Made by a program: the position numbers and the translations under genes. The notes beneath the pieces were generated by a model. The model did not search any database. It was given only the letters and a program-made list of their open reading frames with translations, and was not told the DNA's origin. Shown one piece after another: positions 16,246 through 24,325 of a stretch of DNA of 38,098 nucleotides (its first letter is position 1; each line of letters starts with the position of its first letter). Source of the stretch: Anaerolineae bacterium (GTDB lineage Bacteria; Chloroflexota; Anaerolineae; Aggregatilineales; Aggregatilineaceae); NCBI GenBank assembly GCA_023382715.1, contig JAHDWP010000031.1, positions 1 to 38,098 of the forward strand, read 5' to 3'.

Positions 16246-18918
16246 CTACGCTTGGTCGAAGTCCTCGCCGCCGTCCTCGTCGTACTCGTCGTACCCGCCC
16301 GGCTCGTCGTCCGCTTCGTCTTCGGGCGCGTCCTCGTACTCCTCGAACGGCTCGTCGTCCTCGTAGTCGTCCTCGTCGTCGAGCAGCACGTAGTCGTCCC
16401 CTGTCAGCGCTGTCTCGCGCGCGGCAGAGCCGTTGTCTGCCGGCTCTTCCCCGCTGACCAGGGCCATGCTCACCAGCACGTCATCGTCGGGCAGGTGGAT
16501 CAGCTTGACGCCGCTCGTCAGCCGCCCGTAGAGGTTGATCGAGCCGACTTCCGTGCGCAGTGCCACGCCGCCGGCAGTGATCAGCGTCAGGCTGTCGTCG
16601 GGCGTGACAACGCGCGCGCCGATGATCCGCCCGGTCTTGGGCAGATTGCGCAGCGTGCGGACGCCGAACCCGTAGCGCCGCTGCTGGCTGTACTCGTGCA
16701 GGGGGGTGCGCTTGCCATAGCCGTACTCGGTGACGACCAGCAGCGCCTTGCCCCCATCGTCAATGACATCCACGCTGGCCACTTCGTCGCCGCCGCGCAG
16801 GCGGATAGCGCTCACGCCGGCGGCGGGGCGGCCCATCACGCGCACGTCCTGCTCGCAAAAGCGGATGCTCATGCCGTTGCGCGTGACCACGATTACGTCC
16901 TGAGTGCCGGAGGAGGGGCGCACCCAGCCGAGGTAATCGTCCTCGTCCAGGCTCATGGCGATCAGGCCGTTGCTGCGCACGGCGGCGAAGGCGCTGACCG
17001 GCACGCGCTTGATGCGACCTCGCCGCGTGCACAGCACGAAATAGCCCGCCGTCTCCTCGAAGGAGGGCACAGAGGCGATGGCCGTGACGTATTCTTCCGG
17101 CTGGAGAGTCAGGAAGGCGTTGATCAGCGTGCCCTTCGCGCCGCGCCCGGCTTCGGGGATCATGTAGGCGCGCTGTGAGTAGACCTTGCCCTGGTCGGTG
17201 AAGAACAGCACGTGATCGAGCGAGCCGGCGGCGTAGAGATGCTCGACCGAGTCCTCTTCGCGGGTGGCCATGCCGGTGACGCCCTTGCCGCCGCGCCGCT
17301 GCGAGCGGTAGGCGACGACCGGCACGCGCTTGATGTAACCGCGCTCGGTCAGGCTGATCAGCACTTCTTCGTCGCGGATCAGGTCGCTGTCCACGAAGTC
17401 GGTCAGCACGTCGAGCGCCAGCTCGGTGCGGCGGTCGTCGCCGTACTTCTCGGCGAGCGCGTTCACATCGTCGCGGATGAGGGCCAGAATCTTGCGCGGC
17501 GAGCGCAGCAGGTCTTCCAGGTAGGCGATGTAGTCGCGAATCTGGCGGTATTCGTCCTCGATCTTCTGCCGTTCGAGGGCGGCCAGGCGGCGCAACTGCA
17601 TGTCGAGGATGGCGCCGGCCTGGGCCTCGCTGAGGGCGAAGCGCTCCATCAACTGGGCGCGGGCGATGTCGGTGTCGTCGGCGCGGCGGATGGTGCGGAT
17701 GATGTCGTCAATGTGAGCCAGCGCATGCAGCAGCCCTTCGAGGATGTGGGCGCGGGCGCGGGCTTTGGCCAGCTCGTATTCGCTGCGGCGGCGGATGACC
17801 GTGCGGCGGTGCTCGATGTAGATGTGCAGGGCGCGGCGCAGGCTGAGCAGGCGCGGCTCGCCATCTACCAGGGCCAGCATCTGCACGCCGAAGGTGCTTT
17901 GCAGTTGGGTGTATTTGAACAGCCGATTGAGCACCGTGCGCGGCTGGGCGTTCTTCTTCAGTTCGATGGCGATGGCCAGGCCGCGCCGGTCGGATTCGTC
18001 GCGCAGGTCGCTGATCATCTCCAGCCGCCCGTCGCGCACCAGGGCGGCGATGCGCTCCAGGATGGACGACTTGTTGACCTGGTAGGGGATCTCGGTGACG
18101 ACGATGCGGTAGCGCTCGCCGCCGCGCATCTCCTGAATCTCGGTGCGGGCGCGCATGACGATGCGCCCCTTGCCGGTGGCGTAGGCTTCCTTAAGCTCCG
18201 CCCCGCCGACGATCAGCGCGCCGGTGGGGAAGTCCGGCCCCTGGACGTACTGCATCAGCTCGTCAATGGTGATGTCGGGGATGGCGTCGTCCGGCTCGCC
18301 GGGGCAGGCGATCATGCGGTCAATCATGAAGGTGATGGCGGCGGCGATCTCGCGCAGGTTGTGCGGCGGGATATTGGTCGCCATACCGACGGCGATGCCG
18401 CTCGTGCCGTTGATCAGCAGGTTGGGCAGCCGGGCGGGGAGCACCTGCGGCTCGTTGAGCGAGGCGTCGAAGTTGGGCATGAAGTCCACCGTGTTCATGC
18501 CGATGTCTTCGATCAACTCTTCGGCGATGGGGGCCAGCCGCGCCTCAGTGTAGCGCATGGCGGCAGGGCTGTCGCCGTCAATGCTGCCGAAGTTGCCCTG
18601 CCCGTCCACGAGCATGTAGCGCATGGAAAAGGGCTGGGCCATGCGGGCCATCGCGTCGTAGACCGCCGAGTCGCCGTGCGGGTGGTACTTGCCGAGCACC
18701 TCGCCGACGATGCGGGCCGACTTCTTGTACGACGAGTTGGCGCGGATGCCCATGTCGTACATGGCGTAGAGGATGCGGCGGTGCACAGGCTTGAGGCCGT
18801 CGCGGGCGTCTGGCAGCGCGCGAGCCACGATCACGCTCATGGCGTAGTCGAGATACGACTCGCGCATTTCCTGGTCAATCTTGACCTGTCTGACTGTCCC
18901 GGATTCCATTGAGTTCAT
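16246..18918 (-). CDS. gyrA: DNA gyrase subunit A with acidic C-terminal tail
   Basis: Breakage-reunion subunit of DNA gyrase, which introduces negative supercoils with GyrB. The 890-residue protein has the catalytic tyrosine Tyr123 in [10 protein letters not shown]. The quinolone-resistance region reads [10 protein letters not shown] with Ser84 and Asp88, the wild-type residues at the classic resistance positions. The GyrA-box QRRGGKG is at residues 540-546, which marks it as gyrase rather than topoisomerase IV. Six C-terminal beta-propeller blades follow. From about residue 841 there is a 50-residue tail made almost entirely of Asp, Glu and Tyr. The ATG at 18918 has AGGA nine bases upstream; an in-frame ATG at 18909 is an alternative. 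The leader is long and structured. gyrB is not in the window. Confidence 0.96.
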   Translation of the reverse strand: MNSMESGTVRQVKIDQEMRESYLDYAMSVIVARALPDARDGLKPVHRRILYAMYDMGIRANSSYKKSARIVGEVLGKYHPHGDSAVYDAMARMAQPFSMRYMLVDGQGNFGSIDGDSPAAMRYTEARLAPIAEELIEDIGMNTVDFMPNFDASLNEPQVLPARLPNLLINGTSGIAVGMATNIPPHNLREIAAAITFMIDRMIACPGEPDDAIPDITIDELMQYVQGPDFPTGALIVGGAELKEAYATGKGRIVMRARTEIQEMRGGERYRIVVTEIPYQVNKSSILERIAALVRDGRLEMISDLRDESDRRGLAIAIELKKNAQPRTVLNRLFKYTQLQSTFGVQMLALVDGEPRLLSLRRALHIYIEHRRTVIRRRSEYELAKARARAHILEGLLHALAHIDDIIRTIRRADDTDIARAQLMERFALSEAQAGAILDMQLRRLAALERQKIEDEYRQIRDYIAYLEDLLRSPRKILALIRDDVNALAEKYGDDRRTELALDVLTDFVDSDLIRDEEVLISLTERGYIKRVPVVAYRSQRRGGKGVTGMATREEDSVEHLYAAGSLDHVLFFTDQGKVYSQRAYMIPEAGRGAKGTLINAFLTLQPEEYVTAIASVPSFEETAGYFVLCTRRGRIKRVPVSAFAAVRSNGLIAMSLDEDDYLGWVRPSSGTQDVIVVTRNGMSIRFCEQDVRVMGRPAAGVSAIRLRGGDEVASVDVIDDGGKALLVVTEYGYGKRTPLHEYSQQRRYGFGVRTLRNLPKTGRIIGARVVTPDDSLTLITAGGVALRTEVGSINLYGRLTSGVKLIHLPDDDVLVSMALVSGEEPADNGSAARETALTGDDYVLLDDEDDYEDDEPFEEYEDAPEDEADDEPGGYDEYDEDGGEDFDQA

Positions 18919-18976
18919 AGGGGTTGTCCTGACTGGCGCAGGCGCGCACGAGAGGCGCGCCGCGCGGGCGAATCAT

Positions 18977-19006
18977 CCGGGCGACCATAGTGCGCGAGTC
19001 GCCCGG
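18977..19006 (-). promoter_or_regulatory. Leader hairpin of gyrA
   Basis: A 9-bp stem (CCGGGCGAC / GTCGCCCGG) with a 12-base loop lies about 60 bases before the gyrA start. Two further hairpins lie upstream: GGGCTGC / GCAGCCC at 19029-19044 and CGAGA / TCTCG at about 19048-19073. The leader between promoter and start is therefore heavily folded. Confidence 0.45.
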
Positions 19007-19080
19007 AGGGTGTTATCTGTCCGCGCCTGGGCTGCTGGCAGCCCGGTCGAGATGCTGCGGGGCAGGCGTCTCGTCCCGCG

Positions 19081-19124
19081 ATTATATGCAGGAGATTATA
19101 GCGCACGAGGGGGATTTGGGCGAA
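19081..19124 (-). promoter_or_regulatory. Promoter region of gyrA
   Basis: On the reverse strand TTCGCC, 18 bases, TATAAT (19095-19100). A second perfect TATAAT lies at 19081-19086. Either would give a leader of roughly 160-175 bases. Confidence 0.5.
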
Positions 19125-19227
19125 TTTCGGTGGGCGCGCGTGCCGAAAAACACACCGGGCGCGACCCGCCTGTTAATATTACCGATAATCTACAGATAAA
19201 CTATGTCTAGTACGAATTTCGAAACTT

Positions 19228-19257
19228 TTGCCATATCAACGCCTGTTGATGTATAAC
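19228..19257 (+). promoter_or_regulatory. Promoter of the first DUF6544-like gene
   Basis: TTGCCA, 18 bases, TATAAC, in an AT-rich stretch (19170-19260) between the divergent gyrA and this gene. The start would be near 19264, about 33 bases before the ATG. Confidence 0.55.
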
Positions 19258-19296
19258 CTTATTAGCCGACCATTTTCAAAGGAAAGGGGGTCGAAA

Positions 19297-20376
19297 ATGA
19301 GAACGCCGAGACTCACCGCAGCCCTTCTCATTATCTTGCTCGTCATGGGCTTGGGCGGAAGCGCAGCGGCACAGACGCCGCCAGAGACCCCTCAGGCCAC
19401 CGGTGTCGCTGCCAGCGGCGCGAACCTCGTGAGAGAACAGCTCGCACCGCATGATGCAAAGCCAATCGCCAAGGCCTCTACGCAGAACACTGAAGTTTCT
19501 CCCGCTCCCCCTGACACACACTCCAAACTGACAGCCCCGCTCTCCATTGCCACCACGGGGGCGAACGCGCTCCGCGAGGCGCTGGTGCCCCTGATTATTC
19601 TGGGGGCGCTGGTGGCGGTGCTGGGCGTGGATATAAAGCCGGGGCGCTTCCCCCCCTACTCGCAGCCGACGTCCCCCCTGGAGCAGGTGCCCCTGCCAGA
19701 GAACCTGCCGGAGCCAGTGACCCGCTTCTATCAGGCCGTCAGCGGCGACACCGTGCCCCTGATCCACTCGGCAGTGATAGATGGCACCGCGCCCACGCGC
19801 CTGAACGGGTTCACGCTCCACTCCCGTTTTCGCTTCACGCACCAGGCCGGGCGGAGCTACCACCACTACATCGAATCAACGGCTTTCCGGCGGACCGTGT
19901 TTCGCGTCAACGAGTGGTACCTCAACGGCAGAGTGCGGCTGGAATCGTCGAAGGACAACGCGCTCGATGGGGCAGGAGCCGACCGGGCAGCCAACCTGGG
20001 CCTGTGGGGCGAATCGCTGTGGCTGTCGCCCATCTACGTGACCGATCCGCGCGTCCGCTGGCAGGCTATTGACGAGCACAGCGCCCGGCTGATTGTGCCC
20101 TTCGGCGCGGCCAAGGACTCTTTCACCGTCTACTTTGATGCGCGCACCGGCCTGATCGAGCGGATGGAGACGCTGCGCAGCAAGACCATCAGCCCCGACA
20201 AGATGGTGCGCTGGATTCTCATACCGGGGAAATGGCAGCGGTTCCACGGCCTGCTGATCCCAACATCCATCGCGGTCATGTGGGAGGACGAAGGGACGCC
20301 CTGGGCTATCTTCAGAATCAACGACGTGACCTACAACGCAGACGTGGCGGAATCCATTCACGCGCGCGGGCTGTAG
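19297..20376 (+). CDS. Exported DUF6544-like protein, chimeric N-terminus
   Basis: Function unknown. The 359-residue protein starts with a signal peptide (residues 1-25, ending SAAAQ), then about 75 residues of Ala/Thr/Pro-rich sequence and a hydrophobic segment (LVPLIILGALVAVLGV, about residues 102-117). A soluble domain of about 240 residues follows. This domain is closely similar, by eye well over half identical, to the C-terminal part of the gene at 34965-36083. Shared strings include SRFRFTH, AANLGLWGES and WEDEGTPWA. The architecture resembles DUF6544/DUF6920-type proteins; that assignment is tentative. The first 45 residues instead resemble those of the next gene (20901). The ribosome site GGAAAGGGGG precedes the ATG at 19297; the frame is open upstream. 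Confidence 0.78.
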   Translation: MRTPRLTAALLIILLVMGLGGSAAAQTPPETPQATGVAASGANLVREQLAPHDAKPIAKASTQNTEVSPAPPDTHSKLTAPLSIATTGANALREALVPLIILGALVAVLGVDIKPGRFPPYSQPTSPLEQVPLPENLPEPVTRFYQAVSGDTVPLIHSAVIDGTAPTRLNGFTLHSRFRFTHQAGRSYHHYIESTAFRRTVFRVNEWYLNGRVRLESSKDNALDGAGADRAANLGLWGESLWLSPIYVTDPRVRWQAIDEHSARLIVPFGAAKDSFTVYFDARTGLIERMETLRSKTISPDKMVRWILIPGKWQRFHGLLIPTSIAVMWEDEGTPWAIFRINDVTYNADVAESIHARGL

Positions 20377-20441
20377 CATATAGCTCGCCCCCTGCATATG
20401 CGCTGAGTGACGCCCGGCAATTCCGCTGACCAACCGCGCCT

Positions 20442-20468
20442 GGGGCAGGTGATTCCATCGCCTGCCCC
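20442..20468 (+). terminator. Hairpin after the first DUF6544-like gene
   Basis: GGGGCAGG / CCTGCCCC, extended inside by a T-G wobble and GAT / ATC around loop TCC. No U-run follows. The rest of the 524-base gap to 20901 holds repeat pieces (20548-20591, 20669-20702, 20722-20779) and a promoter, with no gene. Confidence 0.5.
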
Positions 20469-20547
20469 ACAAGCCGCGACTGCCTCCCCCCGAGACCAAC
20501 GTATCTGCCTGTGAGAGACCGTTCGAGAAGTCGTGCGCCGGCCCTAA

Positions 20548-20591
20548 GCCCCTCCCTCCTTGTGGGGAAGAGGTTTGGGGTGGGGGGCAAC
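20548..20591. repeat. Family E repeat, tail-only copy
   Basis: CCCCTCCCTCC followed by GAGGTTTGGGGTGGGGGG, closely matching the right part of 22298-22401 and 93-205. Confidence 0.55.
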
Positions 20592-20668
20592 AGCTTCTCA
20601 TGGGGTCTCTGAGAAGCCCCTGTCCGATCGGGATTCCGGGTGGTGTATCTCATTTCCGGGGCGAAAGA

Positions 20669-20702
20669 TCACCGCTGAGGCGCAAAGAGCGCAGGGAAGA
20701 AA
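20669..20702. repeat. Family D half element
   Basis: ATCACCGCTGAGGCGCAAAG and the following bases match the reverse complement of the right arm of the element at 34569-34668. The other arm is missing. Confidence 0.5.
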
Positions 20703-20721
20703 TGGTGCCAGGTCTGCGCCG

Positions 20722-20779
20722 CCCCCTCTCCGACGCGGAGAGGGGGCGAGCCAAGCGCAGTGCGGCTGGGGGTGAGGTC
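20722..20779. repeat. Family C element, right-half copy
   Basis: CCCCCTCTCC / GGAGAGGGGG stem, then GCGCAGTGCGGCTGGGGGTG and AGGTCA. It matches the right half of the elements at 208-305 and 34711-34810. Confidence 0.65.
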
Positions 20780-20829
20780 AAGCGGCGAGTCGCTGTCAAC
20801 CTGGGCACGCACCCATTTTCAGAGTGCAT

Positions 20830-20858
20830 TTGGCAGGTTGAGACAAATGATGTAAATT
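20830..20858 (+). promoter_or_regulatory. Promoter of the ScyD/ScyE-like gene
   Basis: TTGGCA, 17 bases, TAAATT, in an AT-rich patch 43-71 bases before the start codon. Confidence 0.5.
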
Positions 20859-20900
20859 CAACCATTAGTGTAATGTGTGTTAAGAAAAGGATAAACGGAA

Positions 20901-22040
20901 ATGAGAACGCTGAAACTCATCGTAGCCCTACTCATTGTCTTGAGCTTGAGCGGACTCGCCGCCGCCCAGCCGCCGCTGCCAGAGATTCCGGGGGCGACTC
21001 TCGTCGCTTCCGGGTTCAACGGCCCGCAAGGAGTCCTGGTTGACCCGGAGGGCAATGTCTGGGTCATTGACAGCGGGATGGGCGGTGAGCAGGTGGTCCA
21101 GGTCCCGGGCGAAACTGGCGAACTGGAGGACGCTTCCCTGGGGATGTCGGCCCGCATCGCCATGATCGCGCCGGATGGCACACAGACCGACGTGGCCATG
21201 CTGCCGTCTATCGCGCTGCCGATTGGGGAAGTCGCTGGTGGCGCGCGGCTGGCGCTGCTGAACGGGACGCTCTACGCGACCAGCGGTTGGTGGGGCAGTG
21301 ATGGCACGTATGACCCACCCGACGGATTCTTCGCGGGAGTTGTCCGGGTGGACAGCGGCGAAGTCACGCTTGTGGCGGATTCGTGGGCCTTTGAGGAGTC
21401 CAACAACCCGGACGGCACGATTCTAGACAACCATCCCTACGGCCTGGCTGTTGGGCCTGACGGCTGGCTGTGGGTCACGGATGCCGGGGCCAACGATCTG
21501 TATCGCGTCAATCCCGACACGGGCGAGATCGTGCTCGTGGCGGTATTCGACGCGCTGCCGGGCGTGTTCCCGAATCCCGCGCGCGGGGGTGCGATGGAAG
21601 CCGACCCGGTACCGACCGGCGTGGCCTTTGACGCTGACGGCAATGCCTACGTCTCACTGCTGAGCGGCGCACCCTTCGTCCCTGGCAGCGCCAAGGTGCT
21701 GCGTGTCAGCGCGGACGGCGCGGTCAGCGACTATACCGTCGGCCTGACCATGCTGACCGACCTGGTGCGCGGCCCGGATGGTGAGTTGTACGCGGTGCAG
21801 TTTGGCCTGTTCTCTGAGGAAGGCCCGATGCCCAATTCCGGTGCGGTGCTGCGCATCCATGAAGGCAGCGCCTCGGAAGTGGTGGTGAGCGATCTGCCGT
21901 TCCCGACGGGGATCTCGTTCGACAGCGACGGGAACGCCTACATCACGATCAACGGTGTGGGCGCGCCGGGGTCGGGCGCGGTCGTGCGCTTCGACCTGCT
22001 GACCGAAATTGCGGGCGAGCCGCTGCCGTCGCCGCGGTAA
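20901..22040 (+). CDS. Secreted ScyD/ScyE-family beta-propeller protein
   Basis: An exported protein of 379 residues with a signal peptide (1-22, ending GLAAAQ). The rest is a six-bladed NHL/SMP-30-like propeller. Repeats of the G-DPEGNVWV-D type recur: GVLVDPEGNVWVID, GLAVGPDGWLWVTD, GVAFDADGNAYVS, LVRGPDGELYAVQ, GISFDSDGNAYITI. The ScyD/ScyE label is that of a broad family first seen in scytonemin clusters; nothing here suggests pigment synthesis, and the activity is unknown. AAAAGGA lies nine bases before the ATG. Its last 78 bases are duplicated at 23381-23458, and its signal-peptide region resembles that of the preceding gene. Confidence 0.83.
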   Translation: MRTLKLIVALLIVLSLSGLAAAQPPLPEIPGATLVASGFNGPQGVLVDPEGNVWVIDSGMGGEQVVQVPGETGELEDASLGMSARIAMIAPDGTQTDVAMLPSIALPIGEVAGGARLALLNGTLYATSGWWGSDGTYDPPDGFFAGVVRVDSGEVTLVADSWAFEESNNPDGTILDNHPYGLAVGPDGWLWVTDAGANDLYRVNPDTGEIVLVAVFDALPGVFPNPARGGAMEADPVPTGVAFDADGNAYVSLLSGAPFVPGSAKVLRVSADGAVSDYTVGLTMLTDLVRGPDGELYAVQFGLFSEEGPMPNSGAVLRIHEGSASEVVVSDLPFPTGISFDSDGNAYITINGVGAPGSGAVVRFDLLTEIAGEPLPSPR

Positions 22041-22172
22041 CAGATCGCCGATCTCACCCCCTCAGTCTCCCTCTCCAGCAGAGCCAGAGAGGGGGACTTT
22101 GATCGCGGTGCACCGCACTTCCCCCCTCCCTGGCTCGCCGGACGGGGCCAGGGGGAGGGGCCTTGCGCCCTT

Positions 22173-22200
22173 GTAGGGGCGTATGGCAATGCGCCCCTAC
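22173..22200. repeat. Family B palindrome
   Basis: GTAGGGGCG and CGCCCCTAC ends enclose a near-palindromic TATGGCAATG centre. The copies at 25052-25080 and 26358-26385 are almost the same. Confidence 0.75.
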
Positions 22201-22297
22201 GTCTCCCCTCCTCTCTGCACGCGGCGCGGCGGGCAGCTCGCGATGCTCTACGAGTACCTGTTCGCTTGGTTGCCCAAACTGAAAAACCTGTCCCGTC

Positions 22298-22401
22298 GCC
22301 CCCCAGCCCCGGCCCTGCCCCCGCGAGGGGGCAGGGAGCAAAGCGCGCCCGCCAAGCCCCTCCCTCTTCATGGAGGAGGGGTTTGGGGTGGGGGGAAATA
22401 A
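22298..22401. repeat. Family E dispersed repeat, copy 2
   Basis: Closely matches 93-205, including GGGAGCAAAGCGCGCCCGC and the GGGGTTTGGGGTGGGGGG tail. It has a central CCCTCC / GGAGG hairpin. The 568-base gap from 22041 to 22608 otherwise holds degenerate CCCTCTCC repeats (22056-22165), a family B palindrome and a promoter. I see no gene. Confidence 0.65.
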
Positions 22402-22527
22402 CTTCTCAGGCGGTGGGCATCCCGCGATGTGCGCTGGCGGGTGGTCGTCCCGGCGCGCCAGCGGAAGGCCGGCCCCTGCCGCACGTGAAATTCCTATGAA
22501 TTCTACATATAGGGGTATTAGACGCTG

Positions 22528-22556
22528 TTCCACTTCTATAGAAAGCAAGCTATACT
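22528..22556 (+). promoter_or_regulatory. Promoter of the 22609 gene
   Basis: TTCCAC, 17 bases, TATACT, in an AT-rich segment that begins at about 22495. Confidence 0.5.
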
Positions 22557-22608
22557 AACCTCTCTATGGTCTGGCGAACGGCATTCGCTCCTCAAGAGGA
22601 GTACAAAG

Positions 22609-23328
22609 ATGAGGAAAGTCCTCCCCCTTCTTGCAATCGTGTTTGTCGTGACGGGCGGTGCGTTGGCGCACCTGCCCGCAGCCGCGCGCGCCGACGGTGT
22701 GCTCGAGTACGATGCGTGCCCTATTGTAGATGGCGCTGACGGAACGTACGCGAAAGTCATATTCCTTCCAACCGCGGTGTTCTATGCCGGGGATACGCTT
22801 GAGATCTCGGCTGAGATGCTCTCGCTCACTGCCCCCTTGATGGGTCCGAGTCAGGCATCCTTCACGCCCACAATCTACTTGAACATTGGAGGTGTTCAGG
22901 TGGATACGGCGTCTTTACCCGACACGCTGACCTATACGTTCACCCAAGACACGAAGCTGGCGGACTACCCGGCGCTTGAGTGGGGGCTGGAGGCCTCTCC
23001 TTTGATCCCACTCCATGCGAAATGGTCCGCCTCGTGCGCCAACGTGCCGCTGGCGGGCTGTGACGCCCTGATGAACATTCCCAGCACGGCGGTGGTGGGA
23101 GCGTTCGTAGCCGGTGCGCCATTGTATTGGGAGCCGGGTCAGTTGGTGCAGCCATACACGGAGATTACAGCGGGCAGCACAGCCTGGGTGCTGGGCGTGG
23201 ATAAACGTGGAGAGTATTACAAGATCATCTGGGGGTGCGACCTGGTCTGGGTGCCGGTGGGCACGATGGGCCCCAACTACGATGCGGTGTGGAATGGCGC
23301 GCCGCTGCCGGCTGACATGGTGGACTAG
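22609..23328 (+). CDS. Secreted protein of unknown function with SH3-like C-terminus
   Basis: I do not recognise the family. The 239 residues begin with a signal peptide (about 1-27, ending AAARA). A middle beta-rich part follows (about 28-145), containing Thr-rich strands such as DTLTYTFTQDTKL. The C-terminal part (about 155-230) looks like a bacterial SH3-type domain, with GAPLYWEPG, an IXAGSTAWVLG strand and YYKIIWGCDLVWVPV. Cysteines at CPI, SCAN, GCDA and WGCD may form disulfides. The layout matches the next gene (23637) in order and length class, suggesting related exported proteins. AGAGGAG lies seven bases before the ATG. A clear terminator follows the stop. Confidence 0.72.
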   Translation: MRKVLPLLAIVFVVTGGALAHLPAAARADGVLEYDACPIVDGADGTYAKVIFLPTAVFYAGDTLEISAEMLSLTAPLMGPSQASFTPTIYLNIGGVQVDTASLPDTLTYTFTQDTKLADYPALEWGLEASPLIPLHAKWSASCANVPLAGCDALMNIPSTAVVGAFVAGAPLYWEPGQLVQPYTEITAGSTAWVLGVDKRGEYYKIIWGCDLVWVPVGTMGPNYDAVWNGAPLPADMVD

Positions 23329-23350
23329 CGCTGAGGCTGACATCACAATG

Positions 23351-23378
23351 CGCCCCGGAGAGCATCCGGGGCGTTTTT
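23351..23378 (+). terminator. Intrinsic terminator, loop GAGCA
   Basis: CGCCCCGGA / TCCGGGGCG, a perfect 9-bp stem, loop GAGCA, then TTTTT. The stem and downstream flank (TTTTTGTGCGCCGGGG) are identical to those of the terminator at 24264-24291, but the loop is reverse-complemented. Confidence 0.92.
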
Positions 23379-23380
23379 GT

Positions 23381-23458
23381 GCGCCGGGGTCGGGCGCGGT
23401 CGTGCGCTTCGACCTGCTGACCGAAATTGTGGGCGAGCCGCTGCCGTCGCCGCGGTAA
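23381..23458 (+). pseudogene. Duplicated 3' end of the ScyD/ScyE-like gene
   Basis: These 78 bases match 21963-22040 with one visible mismatch (GTGGGC for GCGGGC), including the terminal taa stop. The likeness continues past the stop into ACAGATCGCCG and a CCCTCTCC repeat. It encodes only the last 25 residues of the propeller protein, has no start or ribosome site, and sits directly after a terminator, so it is a non-functional fragment. With the adjoining repeat it fills most of the 308-base gap to 23637. Confidence 0.85.
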
Positions 23459-23636
23459 CAGATCGCCGGCCTCACCCCCTCAATCCCTCTCTCTCCAGCC
23501 GAGCCAGAGAAGGGGACTTGGTTTGCCGGACATGGCGCCCCAGATCATGCCTGATTTCACAAATCTTTCATGAAAATCCTGGGCGATTCATATTATCCTA
23601 AGTTGAACCGGATTAACAAATGGAGGTCAACACAAA

Positions 23637-24239
23637 ATGATCAAGAGTTTTCGATTGGCTGTCGTGATCAGCGTATTGTTGGTGGCGCTGGTGGTGGTCG
23701 TCCCGGCTTCGGCGAAGCCAACGCGGATCACCGTGTTTGGGACATGCGAAGGTGCGCAGGTGACGGTCACCTATGAAGGCGCTGACGGGGCGTATCAGGA
23801 TTCGATTATTGAGGCCATGACGGAAGATGGCACTCCCCTGGACTCGACGGGCATTGTCCCCTTTGGGCGTGAGGATATGCTGACGGTCACGCTGAGCTGG
23901 GGCAAACTGCCAGAAGGCACGGTGGTGTTCATCTGGGCCGATCACATGATTTACAGCGGCCCGAATTCCGGTATGACCGTGAACTTGGTCAGCTACACCT
24001 GTAGCGAACCCGTCATTATGCCGGAGACGGACAAGATCGTGCAGATCACCGCTGACATGGCGGTTTACTCACAGCCCGATCTGAACTTCCCCATCGCGGG
24101 CGCGCAGGTCAAAGCCGGGCAGGAATTCCTCCTGCTGGATACCAAAGTGGTCGGCGACATGACCTGGTACCAGATTTGGGTGGGCGGCAAGGACTATCCC
24201 TGGGTGCCCGCAGTGGGCGCAGTGGCCGCCTCGAGGTAG
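23637..24239 (+). CDS. Secreted protein of unknown function with SH3-like C-terminus
   Basis: Not a family I can name. The 200-residue product has a signal peptide (1-26, ending VPASA) and then a beta-sandwich-like domain (about 30-125) with strands such as RITVFGTCEGAQVTVTYEG. A C-terminal SH3-like segment (about 133-195) contains MAVYSQPDLNFPIAGAQVKA, LLLDTKVV and TWYQIWVGGKDYPWVPAVGA. The domain order and the W-Y-x-I-x-W ... WVP pattern match the upstream gene at 22609. The upstream leader is AT-rich, with TATTAT at 23591-23596. GGAGG lies ten bases before the ATG. Bacterial SH3-type ends often bind cell-wall material, so an envelope role is possible. Confidence 0.72.
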   Translation: MIKSFRLAVVISVLLVALVVVVPASAKPTRITVFGTCEGAQVTVTYEGADGAYQDSIIEAMTEDGTPLDSTGIVPFGREDMLTVTLSWGKLPEGTVVFIWADHMIYSGPNSGMTVNLVSYTCSEPVIMPETDKIVQITADMAVYSQPDLNFPIAGAQVKAGQEFLLLDTKVVGDMTWYQIWVGGKDYPWVPAVGAVAASR

Positions 24240-24263
24240 CTCATCGTCCCTTTGCCCATTTCA

Positions 24264-24291
24264 CGCCCCGGATGCTCTCCGGGGCGTTTTT
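24264..24291 (+). terminator. Intrinsic terminator, loop TGCTC
   Basis: The same 9-bp stem as at 23351 (CGCCCCGGA / TCCGGGGCG), loop TGCTC, then TTTTT and the same GTGCGCCGGGG flank. It terminates the 23637 gene. Confidence 0.92.
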
Positions 24292-24325
24292 GTGCGCCGG
24301 GGCGGGCGGCGGGTATGCTGGGGCC

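Noticed and set aside
17212-18912. Open frame of 566 codons antisense to gyrA
   Set aside because: It mirrors the gyrA coding sequence in a GC-rich genome, where antisense frames stay open by chance; its composition (Asp/Gln/His/Val-rich) is typical of such shadows.
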